DNA of 64,000 nucleotides from Steromphala cineraria. Its lineage: Eukaryota > Mollusca > Gastropoda > Trochida > Trochidae. The notes under the pieces are model-generated. The model was not told where the DNA came from. It did not search any database and worked only from the letters and a program-made list of their open reading frames with translations. A program made the position numbers and the translations under genes. Below, piece by piece: positions 50,077 through 62,215 of this stretch. Within the stretch, counting starts at the first letter, position 1. The number at the start of each line of letters is the position of its first letter. Where the stretch lies: assembly GCA_916613615.1 (NCBI GenBank), contig OU744731.1:51684645-51748644 (forward strand), written 5' to 3'.

Positions 50077-50590
50077 TAGAAGTGAAGGTTATGTTAAACA
50101 ATCTATTGATTGAAGATCAGATTTCGGTAAAAAAAATCGGCCCTAAAGCATTAGGAAATCCAATTGCACTTTAATTCCAATTTTAAATGCATACACACAT
50201 TCAAAATGGATATTAACAGTGTTACACCTTTTCATTTGTGATAAATTTGAAGAATCCAAATACGGTGTCAACCACGTGACTTGTCGATTGTCATTTGTAA
50301 AACCTTACACCTCGAAGAATGCTTTGCACGTGCATTATGTGCTATGTCAATATCAAACAGTCGTCTGAACACAATGCTTTTTTTGAAGGAAATTCATTTT
50401 AATCTTTTATATTCAGAATTGAAGCGACAGTATAAAGTAATGTAATCCAATAATAAATGTTAAAATTAACCGACGAACATGAATCCTTGATATTTGTTGT
50501 TTTTTTCTCAATTTTTATGATCAGTCTGAAAATATGATTACACATACTACAATATGGACAAATGATTACGGGTTGTTAATAACGGCATCT

Positions 50591-50766
50591 AAGTTAGTTA
50601 AAACACTCGAACTCGGTTATGCTTGGGATTCAAAACCTTCGGAAAGAAAGCCTCGCGGGAAGTAAGACCTCAAGCTTCGCTTTCGGTCTTACTTTCCGCT
50701 CAGCTTTCTTTCCTCAGGTTTTGAAATCCCAAGCATAACCTCGTTCTCGTGTTTTAACCCTAACTT
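50591..50766. mobile_element. hairpin (foldback) MITE
   Basis: About 176 bp forming one long inverted repeat. The arms of about 80 bp, each starting AAGTTAG, share GGTTATGCTTGGGATT, CAAAACCT, GGAAAGAAAGC and AAGTAAGACC, with scattered mismatches and two small indels. The loop is only a few bases. No coding capacity. A clear target-site duplication was not seen, so the transposon family is unknown. It is inserted within module V. Confidence 0.8.
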
Positions 50767-52160
50767 AATCATGCGAATGATGCGGACGTCGTTAAATTAA
50801 ATTTTGAACATAAAGTGTGGTTTACAGAGTTGAATATTGCTACACATGTAATTCTCAATTCAGAATGCTGAAAATGCTTGAAAAAAATATTTCGAACTCA
50901 AATAAAAAATAGATAGTCGAATAACAATATATCAACAACTACCTAATCTAGTCTGTCGTGACTTTTACTTAAAAACGGAAAATTAAATTTTACTGGGTTA
51001 GCTACCAAAATACTAATTTTTATAAAAGATGGGCGTAAAGTGTTTTCTGACCTTGTCTTACGCGACAATGACAGGAGCGTGATCTTAAACTGTCCTAGTC
51101 TATCGAAAGTTTTTCTGTTAAAATTAGGTCATCTTATCACCTCGAAATCTAGTCTAGTCTCGAAATCTTTAAAAAGCTGGAGAAGTCCAAAAACGTTTTT
51201 TAGGGGGGTTTCTGTTGTTGGACTTTTGCAGGTAGCCATTTTCCCAAACAGAATTTTCTGTTAAATCCTTTTGAAAATATGCTACAACTTAACGTGTAAG
51301 TATCAAGATAGGTAGTACAGTATCAAGTAGATATTTCCCTCAAAGTATCGTTAAATTTGGTGAAATTGAAATTTTTAAAAAGCTTTTCTCTAACATAGCT
51401 GGCAGACTTTTGATATGAAATTATTGTCTAATAGTTGATATTATCAAGTTTCACCGATTATAAACATTTTCCTACCACACAGTTCATTTCATTTAACATT
51501 TTTATTTTGTAACATCATTTTTCATATTTCAGGTTGATAGTGTTGAAATATACATGTATTATCAGTATTAACAATTTCAAGCAAAAGGTGTATACCCTTC
51601 ATCTTCTATATGTTTAATATCCCTTTTCTATAAACCTGTCTAATGCATGGGTTGCTAGTATTATATCAATTACTATCAAGGTAAAATATTGATTTGTTCT
51701 GTCAGTTAGGACAGTTAACTTACAAATTCAAATGAAATTTAGTTATTTTACATACTCTTTTCTTAATCTACCAGTATTGTCTGAAATAGACAATCAAGCA
51801 TGTTGATGAAATAAAATATTTATTGTCAAACTGATTTTAGAAATCATTTGAGGTTTACTTATACACTGCCAAAGTTGTTATTTACTGTATGGTTATGAAA
51901 CTCCAACTCCCAGAAAATAAGGTGTTTATCAGCCAAAGTCAGTGTTGCAATATTCACAGTATCAGTCCAAAGCTTGTTACTAGAAAATGGATACCATCCG
52001 CATATTGTGATTGATTATTGACAGCAATTCACCTGCAACCATCTGGATGTTATTGAATGTACACATCAAGCTTCATCTGTGTAATGGACGATCTATGCTC
52101 TTGAATAAATAAAACGAATAGCAAGGGTATTGTTATTGTATAAATGTGCTGAATTGCATT

Positions 52161-55100
52161 TTGTTTCATTCGACATTTGGAAGTAAATGAAATATTCATA
52201 CATCTACCTTTGTCTTATCGATGAATAAATATATCAAAACAATTGATTTTACATGAAAACCGTTTGAAAACTATATGCCGACCAATATACAAGATAGGTT
52301 TTAAAGGCTTTGCTTTAACATATTTAGTATGACAATGTATAGGTTGATAGGAACGAATTGTCTACCACAGTGCATATGAAGATTGATATTAAAAAATTAT
52401 ATTATTGTTACTAATAACAATGTTGAACTAAATGCAAAATGTTAAATTGAATGATTTGAATGATTATCTAAACATTGTTTAGATAAGACAGTTGATAATG
52501 CACATTACATTAACTATATGAGAAAAGAACTCTTTATTATTGAATATGCTATCAACACCATGAAATTGACCTATTTTCTTGCATTGTCAATATTATCTTC
52601 TATGTTAATGTCGATGTTTCTGAAAAGCCTCAATAGCATCATTCCCCCTTCAGTCAGTCCTAAAGTGGATCAACGACGTCCAAGATCGAATAGGAGTGAT
52701 ACGAGGGTTTGGTAGGGTCAATAGAAGATGAAATAAGTCTCTGAAAGATCGCGAGTGGTGTGAAATACAGATAACTGGATTAATCCAACTTTTATACTAC
52801 TCGAAGGATTTTATGATCTTGTTTTCGCCTTGGTCAACTTGATTATAAATTCTTTTGAAGAAAGAGTTGTAGGTTATCAATTGATGCCAATCGCAAGGAC
52901 AGTCTACCAACCACCAATTGTACCACTGGGCATCAGCACCGGAAGTAGAAGGTGAAATGGAATGTAGACTGTGGAAACTGTGAAACCAAAAAACCGAGAT
53001 TACTTCACTTGTCGGTATTTGCTTCAAGCAATCCAAACGAAGAGCCCTTTTTGTTGTGCCTCTCAAGAGTTATGTTATTCCACTTCTGGTCTCAAATACC
53101 TTCCTGATTTGGTAATATTTCTTAATCGGCAATAAAGCATGGTGAAAAAATGTTGTTTAAAATGCTAGTGTACTCTTGCCAAGTTATTGAAATGAAGTGG
53201 ACATTTAAAATTCTAATTTAATAAGAGGCATTGTCATAATCTTAAATTGTCATTTAAAGCCTTTTGTTAATTGGGCTACAGTATCTGAAATAAGCCAAAG
53301 CCTATATAACTCTTTAGAAGGTAGAGATATTGATGTTAAAGTTCTCTTGAATCTCCCTTTATCTTATTGTTTAAAGTTTCATTTCATATACAACATGTAT
53401 ATGTTGGAATCGTAGCGTTGCCTCTGTTGGTGAGGACCAAGTAAAACTATGCACATTCAATATGCATTGTATTTATAAAACATCTCAAATTTAGCAAATC
53501 AATCTTAAGTTAAGCAGCTATTACATCATCACAAATCACCACTAATGAGATACATATCATCTCACGTAAAGAAAGTTACTGTAGCCATACCCTTTAAGAC
53601 AATAAGACAAGAATTTTTACACGATTAAGATTTAAAGTTTTGTGAATTCTTTCAATTCAATTTGATTTGAAGTGCTCATACAGATTCATTCAAAACCATG
53701 CATATTCCAAAGGTTTTACATTTTAAACTTGATTGTGTGTATTTGTTTCATTCTATATGCCGTGCCGCTAAGCATAGTGAATAGAAAATGATCTCATTTT
53801 ATTGAGATTGGATTTCGTGCATTGTCAATATGAAAGATTTATGATGTTATTAATATTAATTGAAAGTCAACCTTTATTGTCCTTGTTGTGAGAGTATGCA
53901 TAGAAACGTGATTGTTAAATCCCCAAATAACAGCAAAGGTTTGTTCAAGACTATAAGGTCACAAAATGGCTTCATTAAGAGGAAAAACAAGGGTAACATA
54001 GCGATGCCATTTTCTGGTTATGATCTTCATTCATGCCAATGTCCCTTTACCGTAACATCTTAAACAAGGCTCTATAAATTCTTTATGAAAAGGTCATTTT
54101 GTTTTGCTTTACCACAATTATAATACCTACATTTCTATTCACTGCTATATGTCAATTTTGTTTTTGTGGGTTTTTTTTAAGTGTTGTTGGTACATTATTT
54201 CTCCATAAATACTTTTATTGTCAGTTATTTGTGAAACACAAGATATATCTGATACGGGGACAATGAAATTCAAGCCGAAACAAATATTTGATAATCCTTT
54301 TTTAAAATATTTAACATTTCATACAATAAAGTCATGAAGAAGGACATTTCAAATCATAGCTTTAAGAGGCACATATATGATGTATTGAATGAGCGGTTGA
54401 AGGTAGGGCGTTGAATGACATTCTATGTCAATTTGACGTCTTGATAGTTGACAGGGTCTTATATTGTAGCTTCCTTCGTATTTTATTATTTTAGAACGAA
54501 ATTTAGGTAACGTATAGTGTGATTATTCTGTTTAGATGTAGGGACATGTTGTTATGATAGGTCTAAAGTCGTAGCTCATGGTATTTAAATGTCTACAGAT
54601 CAAAGATGGTAACGCATAACCCCAATTGTGACCAAGAAACAAATTACATAGATTGTAGGTAACTTGTTAGATCTCGATTAAACTCACTATTTGAAGCTGA
54701 TCGATATTGCTGAAGGATATTGTTCAACTGATGAAAGGATTGAGGTATCAAATTGAGACGTTCAATCGGTACAATCATGGTGCCTATTTACATCACAGTT
54801 AATATCAATAAAATGCCACTCTCTTTAAGTACCCAACCCCCTACATACGCTCAGCTTATTCTTACTTGCATGGCTACTACAACCATCTGTCACGGCAAAC
54901 TTTGAGATTTAGTGCAGCCATGATTTAGTTCAGATTACAGACACTATTCACGCTGTCATTTATACAATAATGAAGAAATATGCTAATGTTTATATTATGG
55001 TGAATAAATGTTTACAATGCCCTCCCTGTCGTCTACTGACATCTTTGTTAAATGGCTTTACAACAGTCAATATATAAAGCATACGTTATTTTACCAAATT

Positions 55101-55680
55101 TATGTACGTAAGAGATGCGTCTGTCGTACAGCCAATGTGACCAAAGGGAAAATGTCCATGTCTATAGAACCTTTGAAGTCTAAAGAACCTTTGGTTGTGT
55201 TCATTAAGCTATATAGTCATGAAGTTTCACTTTGGATCATGGGATCTAATATCGTTGCAATGACGTTAAAGAAATAGCTGAACTAAAGACAGGATAAATG
55301 AGAAGACTATTACTCACACTATGAAGATAAGTGTTTCAGCTTTACCGTCACAATTCAGTTAATGTTGCTTTTGACTGGTTTGCACAAGTCAGTCCTAGGG
55401 ATTCGGTCTGCAACAGTTGTTTGATACACTACTTCCTCAAGATGACGTTCACATCAATTACTACTTGTGATGCCTCTATTGTTTACTTGTTTACTTTATG
55501 CCCTTTTATCGCCCTTCTCATCTGTCCATCCTCTACTTAAAGCTAAGTCACAGGTTTTCAGCCGTGACATATAACATTTGTCATAGAAGCCATAGAGACA
55601 GTTTTCTTACGGACCTTCAGTCAAAACATGGACATGAGAATCACAACAATCAGCGCTCCCAAAGGCTTCAGATTGAACAA
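52161..55680. other. intergenic, no gene identified
   Basis: Short ORFs only. The minus-strand ORF at 52797-53066 (89 codons) sits in a slightly GC-richer patch and is Trp/Cys/His-rich at its centre, but I recognise no domain and see no splice context. The + ORF at 55008-55277 is similarly anonymous. Confidence 0.35.
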
Positions 55681-55848
55681 TTGGCAAAGTAGACATATTG
55701 CCCTGTCAGCTAAGTTGGAAAAGTAGATGTATTTGCCCTGTCAACTAAGTTGGCAAAGTAGATGTATTTGCCCTGTCAACAAAATTGGCAAAATAGTTTG
55801 ATTGCCCTGTCAACTAAATTCGGCAGATGGATTGGCCAGTTAACTGAT
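55681..55848 (+). repeat. 35-bp minisatellite, ~4.7 copies
   Basis: Units of about 35 bp containing TTGGCAAAGTAGATGTATTT and GCCCTGTCAACTAAG. The first three or four are close to each other and the last is decayed (TCGGCAGATGG...). Confidence 0.85.
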
Positions 55849-57084
55849 ATGACATGGATTTCTCTGGCGTAGTGAATTATATTACCACACAATCCCTGTA
55901 TATTAAATTTTGTAGATATTTAATATAAATCAATAATATATTACGATAAAAGGTCTCTATCCTAGAATAGAGGCTATGATTAATATAAACATTAAACGGC
56001 TTGGTAATGTGTCTCATCAAAATCATGAATAACTTGTAAATAAAAGTGCTGAAGACTTCCATGCTGTGGTGTAACTTCCACCTCGCATGATTTAAACATG
56101 CCATTGGTATGTATTTTGTTTATTGATAATGCAACGGCACATAACATATGAATTGATAGTTTTCAATGTAGATCAAGGTAAATCTGGATATTTCAGTGAA
56201 GCCTTTTTCAAAATTGAAACATTAGATTTCTAAACACTTGGAAATGTTTCTTAGTTGGAACTATAATGTAACAAGTACAACAGTTCAATTAAACAAAATC
56301 CCAGCTTATATCCGATGAGGAGATGTTTTTAAGGATACAGAAATGACAAAATAAGGTTTACATATTACATTGTTGCTCATGAATAAGTTTAAACTTGCAT
56401 TCCCAGTAACAAAAACACACAAACATGTCTGGTGTCTTGATGTAGAACTTAATCTGGTGCCTAAGAAGATATAATTTACTAAAATTAAATATTTCAGACG
56501 TAAAACCGGACAGAATTCTTCTCATTCAGAGCCCATGGCGTCTTAGAAACAAGCATGCTAATTGATTATTCTGGAGATAACCAATTACAAAATGGACCGG
56601 AAAATCAATGTACGAGTCTCAATGAAGCTTCCCTTGACCACGTTCAGCCCCCGAGTGGTCACATCTCGCCAGATCGATCAGGGACTCGGTGGTCGTGATC
56701 TCACATTTACAGGAAAGTAAACATTAAACATTCTTAGGGAACGAATTTATTTTATCTTTGCCAAATTGTTTAGTACATTAGATATAAGGATGTGATAAAA
56801 CCCATATCATTATATGGGCAAGGAAACTTGATGTCTTCTCGTGGAGATAAGCAAGAGTCGACATCTAGTAAAAACTGCCAGTATTGTATTTGACGAAGGT
56901 CACGTGTTACATAATGCAGTGTATAAATCTGCTTGACTGGTCCATTCAAAGATATCAGGTCAGTCATAGTTTATGTTCCTTCTTATTAATATTTATATAC
57001 TAATTTCTTTACAAGACATTGATAATTGAATTTTTAATCATGTCATGCAGTATCACAGAAAAGACTTAATCTCAAATGAATTAA
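55849..57084. other. intergenic, nothing identified
   Basis: AT-rich apart from a GC-rich patch at 56645-56700 with two imperfect copies of a CGAGTGGTCAC / CGGTGGTCGTG motif. No gene was recognised. Confidence 0.4.
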
Positions 57085-57989
57085 ACATCAAGTGTCTGGG
57101 GTAGAACATCACGATCCCTCACCCGATGTCCAAGAACGTCCCAGAGGTGTTCAATGGGATTAATGTCTGAGTTCTTGGACGGTCATGGCAACACTCTGAC
57201 GTTGTTCTGCGTGAGAAAATCCCTGCTGACGTGAGCCGTGAGCCGTGAGCGGGGTCGGGCATTGTCATGTTGAAACTCAAAGTTTACACCCACTCTACGG
57301 GGGAAAGGAAGAACAACAGGTTGCAACACTTCGTTTCGTAACAGACACCAGTCACCCTTCCATCAAGTCGAACAAGGTTGGTCTCATTGTCGTAGGTTAT
57401 GCCGCCCCATACCATCACAGATCCTCCCCCGTAGGAATCGTGTGTTTGATGGTGCACTGATGGTAACGTTCACGAAGGCGTCGCCAAACGCGGATTCGAC
57501 CATCTGCGAAGTCCAAATTGAATTTAGACTCATCAATGAACATGGTATTGCGCCAATGTCGAAGTTGTCTAACTCGATGTTGTGTAGCCCATGCTCTTCT
57601 GAGACGTCTGTGTTCCGCAGTCAGCCTTACCCCAACAACAGGACGACGTGACTTTAGCCTGCTGCTTTAAGTCTGTTTCTGACAGTACGGTCACAAATTC
57701 TTTGTCTCGTTACTGCCCTGAACTCAGAGTTTATTTGCGATGCTGGTTTAAATCGGTTACCTAAGGACAGCAGCACCAGCTGGCGGTCGTTTCGGGGCGT
57801 TGTCTTACGTTTTGGACCACGACCTGGTCTAATCTTTACGTTCCCTGTCTGACGGTACCCGTTCCACAGTCGCGAAATCACACTTTTAGACTTGTCAAAT
57901 TGTCTGGCTGTCTGGCATATTGATTGACCGCTGTTTATGCACCCGATAGCCTGCCATTTCTCATTATCAGAAAGGAATGCTCTTGGCAT
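57085..57989 (-). pseudogene. Tc1 transposase pseudogene (copy C)
   Basis: The probable start is ATG 57989 (MPRAFLSDNEKWQAIG), followed by a paired-type helix-turn-helix (QTARQFDKSKSVISRL), a GRPR-like basic linker (RPGRGPKRKTT) and a second helix-turn-helix ending NRLKAAG at 57654. After a frameshift come FIDESKFNLDF (first Asp), GGGSVMVWGG, QHDNARP (second Asp) and NPIEHLWDVLGHRVRDRD (Glu). The catalytic triad is complete in principle, but stops and frameshifts interrupt it. A triplicated 7-bp motif (GCTCACG) after QHDNARP slightly lengthens the spacing. Confidence 0.9.
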
Positions 57990-58130
57990 GATTCTGAAGG
58001 TAAAGGTTGAATTTTCTCTCTTAAACTGGTAGATGATGACTTCAACAGATAAAATGATTACTTTTACTGACAACTTCTTATCGAGCATCTTTTGCTGATA
58101 AATTGGGGTTGCTTAACTTTTTGTTATATG
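57085..58130 (-). mobile_element. Tc1-like transposon C (left end lost)
   Basis: The right end, read as complement, is CATATAACAAAAAGTTAAGC followed by AACCCC, next to a TA at 58131. It shares the GTTAAGCA core with copies A and B. Similarity to a Tc1 transposase stops abruptly at about 57085 just after the catalytic Glu region, so the left terminal repeat is missing. It is a different subfamily from A and B, judging from the protein. Confidence 0.85.
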
Positions 58131-61100
58131 TAAATGTATTTTTCAAATTAATAATATTCTTCCATATCATTCCGTTTGGTTAAGTCCACTCGCTTTTTTC
58201 TATGACATTTTTTGGGACCAGTTTATGAGAATTTTCGACCAACTTTTATCTTGTATATCTTCAAATAATAGCTTATAAACCATCTCATCATTTTTGTTTT
58301 ATTCTGATTTGCTCTTGGTCTGGGGAGACACAGCCATAAGAGAGGATTCACCTAGATTATCGATGATTTTTAGTTTTGGTATAATGAATATAACAATATG
58401 AATGTATCATTGTACGATAGATGTAACCTACGTATGTATCTGATTAGACAGTTTAACTCTTATTTCACATCAAAATATGTATTTTCTTGACAATTAAATA
58501 TAAAAGAAATATTTGGAAAGTAATTATTAATATTGCACTGATTTGAATAGGATTTTAATCAACATCATGGATGTTCTGAAAGCAATAGTGACATTAATTG
58601 AGGTATGTTTTATTGGTATCTTTGGAAGACAAATATTAAGCAATTCAATATTTCGTCTCGTATTTCAGTCTCATGTCCTGAGGACAACATGATGTTCTAC
58701 AGAGTTCCTGATGTACCGATGGATGGGACAGCGCATTCTGGTATTGGAGTGAGACCTTACATGGAAAAAACATTTGTGGTGAAAGAAAGAACTTTGGAAG
58801 ATAGTACTTCTAGCTAAATGCTACGAATCCTCCAAAACGTCGAACTTCAAATCAAAATTTGGCGTCACAATCAAAGCTATCGACTCTCATTTAAAATTAG
58901 TTTTGAAACATTCTAACCAATAATCAATAAATTCACATTCGCTTGTTCAAACCATATTGAATCTCAGTATATATTTTGCACTTCACAGGTTCACAACATT
59001 CAAATAACCGTCAATTAACATAACCTAAGTTCTTCTGCTTGTTTCCAGCAAGATTGATGAAAAGGCTATTAATTATCAATATATATAATTATGGCATACC
59101 ATTTTATTTGATGGAAGTATGTAAGCAATTTTAGATTTCTTTAATTTTGCTAAATGAAAACAAAATTACTGTAATATAGTCATATGTTAAACAGTCAACC
59201 AATTCAATCTTTAAACGATCATCATCTTCAATTCCTGAGATATATTGGAGACCGTTTTTAAATCTCCTTTAAAATCATTTCAATCACTCTCAAATTCTCG
59301 GAAAATTGCAACAACTGTAGCAAGATTTGTAATAAACACCTTTGGCATTTGATATTGTATATGGCTTGTTAAGTGTATAAACTGTTTCAGAATTAAATTT
59401 GTCTTGCCAGTCCTCTTTAGAATTCATCCTTTAGACGTAAATGTTACTAAATACAAGAAATACGTGGGACGTTTTCTTAGAGCAAACAAGAATAGTTTTC
59501 GGAGTTAGTTGTTTATGACCTGAATACTTATGAAGATACAAATCTGTTACTAATCTCGGAAGTAAAATTCATTTCAATATTGTTCCATGAATAGTTAAAC
59601 CTTTGCACGAACTTAACCTTATCTATTGAAAACGATCATGCTTTCGTATTGTAAAGTGTGACTATGTTATCCAAGAACTTGAAACATTAGAGAGCCTGAA
59701 GCAAAATGTATTTATCAACTCACGTTTGTTTTTCCACGACACTACAGATAATGTCACTCGAATAGTGGTGCATCCAGCACGTCTTACGAACTCTATTGAT
59801 AATGCAGACAACAGCAAGGTCTTATTGTTCTCTGCACATACTTGATGTCGTTAGGATCAGATTATATTATAGATATTGTTATCGAGAAATATAGTGTAAG
59901 TAAAACGTTACAACACACATTACAAATATATATCTTTGACTTTTGAATAAGTGATTCTGTTAATTTTTATAATCTATGTTATTTTTATAAACTGAGTTTT
60001 TAGTCATTCCGACGTTATAAGAATACTCTTACATTTAGACACTATAAATTTTGTTAAATAGGTTAGAACAAGAGGTGACCATTATGCCAAGACTTCGTAA
60101 AATCTTTACATGAGAATGTATCACTTGCTTTATCCTCTTTAACCATTGACTACCAAAGAGAAAACTCAAAAGTCGCAGAAATTGTGTCTATGAAATGAAC
60201 ATTCGGCCAAGTAGGCAGACAAGAATATATGTTTTTGTAACCATGAGTGTTACCTGAAGCTTTCTGTGATAAACAGGTTGGAAACAAAGATGTAATTGTA
60301 AAAGATAAAGCTCGAAAAAAAGTCAACGTCAACAAAAATCATGATATTGCTGGTGCCTTCTTTCCATGGCGGAGACGAAACCCTGATTGGATGTGCTAAA
60401 GTAATACTTTTTGCATGTGTATGTAAACAAACTTACATAGTGCAGGCGTTTATACATAGTTACTGTATTCTTATAACTGACCTACTTTGCTGAAAATCTT
60501 TTGAGGATACATATCATTGCAGATATCTACAATGGGAATCTTGGAAAGACACAAAACCAACCCCCTATCTTTCACAATTTTCACTCTATTCTAGCACCCA
60601 TCCAGACACTCAGATCACTGTAATTAGATTATTGATCTCTTCGACCTACTTTATTGAAAGACGACTGGTGTGATTGTTCAGATGCCATTGATTGAAGTTT
60701 TTCACTTACAAAGATACAGAAGTTCAAAGAGGGAGGGGGCTGATGTTTTGAGGGATGGTTGCAAGTTGAATTTCACCAAATAGAATTTATGAAAGAGACC
60801 AGAATACACTATTAGTAACAGGCGATGTTCAATCAAGAACGTTTTAGACAATACACCACAACCAGACCATATCCATATATTTTAAAGAATTTAATTTGCA
60901 TGTTATCAGTTATCACATACAAAAATAACCTCAGCTATGAATAACCTGGACTCAACAATTAAATGAATGATTTAACAAAGCTCTTTGACGGCTGCTATTG
61001 TGCACTAAGAGCACAAAGAATTATGTATCTGAGACAAATAACCGAAATTACCGTTCGGCTTTATTCATAAATTATTACTTTACTTCATTTGTATTATTAC

Positions 61101-61343
61101 ATATTGTTAAGGGGTGATTGACAACATCAAATACCACATTGGTCATATACCTTGTTATCTACATTGCTACTGTTTTTTGATGAGATGCAACTGGTAGTTC
61201 ACATACCCCGCTAAATATTTCCTTGGTTACACTTACATCAATTTGGTCCATTTTTAAATAAATCTCTTAGTACCATTACGAGGTCTTCTTGTGGTGCTGT
61301 CAATGAGGAAAGTCAAACAGGTAGTTATTGGTAAGTATATATA
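58131..61343. other. intergenic, nothing identified
   Basis: AT-rich. The ORF at 58605-58817 (+) has no recognisable domain. No repeat boundary or RNA gene seen. Confidence 0.4.
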
Positions 61344-62215
61344 CACAAAGAACTTAATTAAGCACCGCCCATTTTGTAAAATGAAATTGGGAGTTTTTTT
61401 AATATTGTGATATGTTTGATGTATTGACAACTCTAGATATAACAATTGCCGTTTTATGTACTATTTAATTGACGTAAAAATCCTTATAATACAAAATATG
61501 AGAAAATATGAGAAAAAATGTGAGACCACTGAAATTTGGCAAAATATAAGTATTGTCTTTGGTGAGAAACCACGCATGAAACCTTGGATTTTTTCAATCA
61601 AAAATAACATTTTTGATCCCTAGTTGACCTTCAATTAGAGAAACCTTTTTATCATGCACGATAAAAGCCTAGCAGGACATTGAATGTTCAGTACTTTTTT
61701 CAACCATAATAGAGAAAATTTCGAATTTTTTCAAATCTGTGAGTAAATTTGAGATTCTTTGAGTTGGACTTGTGGGTCAAACACTTCTTCTCCCTTTAGA
61801 TAAGCCATTATCTTAAAGAGTCGCAAGTTTTTTCTTAGGGAAGCTTTTTTGAAATTTGATATTTGATAAATTTGTGATTTTGAAGGCTCATACTGCTCTA
61901 ACGACGAACATTTCCTAAGAGCTCCTTACTGAAAATCATCAATTCAGTCAAGAGGATAATCATTATCATATTGCCGCAAAAAATATTTACTTTCATTTTC
62001 AGTTATAAGTAAACTTGGATTTTCAAAAATACAAAGTCGGGGGAAATAAGTGATCAAGAGACAGTGAATCGTAAATTGAGTGAAGTTTTCATTTCTACAT
62101 TGCTAAATGATCATTCTATCGAAAAACCCTAATTGTTTTTCTGGAACTTTGTATGGTTTATTAGCAGAAGCTTTTTTCTGAAAACATAGGGGGGTGCTTA
62201 ACTAAGTTCTTTGTG
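61344..62215. mobile_element. non-autonomous Tc1/mariner-like element D
   Basis: An 872-bp element with 23-bp terminal inverted repeats differing by one base (CACAAAGAACTTAATTAAGC on the left, CACAAAGAACTTAGTTAAGC as complement on the right, both followed by ACC). It is flanked by TA on both sides within longer TATA stretches. The inner TTAAGCACC matches the terminal core of copies A and B. No transposase ORF, so it would be mobilised in trans. The ends are well preserved. Confidence 0.88.

Larger units (their letters stand above)
47611..52160 (+). repeat. tandem module V
   Basis: Order: block a (47611-47728, intact island); block b (49094-49215); block c (49495-49700); insertions at 49.8-50.8 kb; block e (51990-52160). 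Similarity to other modules is lost after about 52160, so the array probably ends here or the last module is incomplete. No intact gene was found. Two TGACGTCA palindromes lie at 48723-48730 and 48747-48754. Confidence 0.6.
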
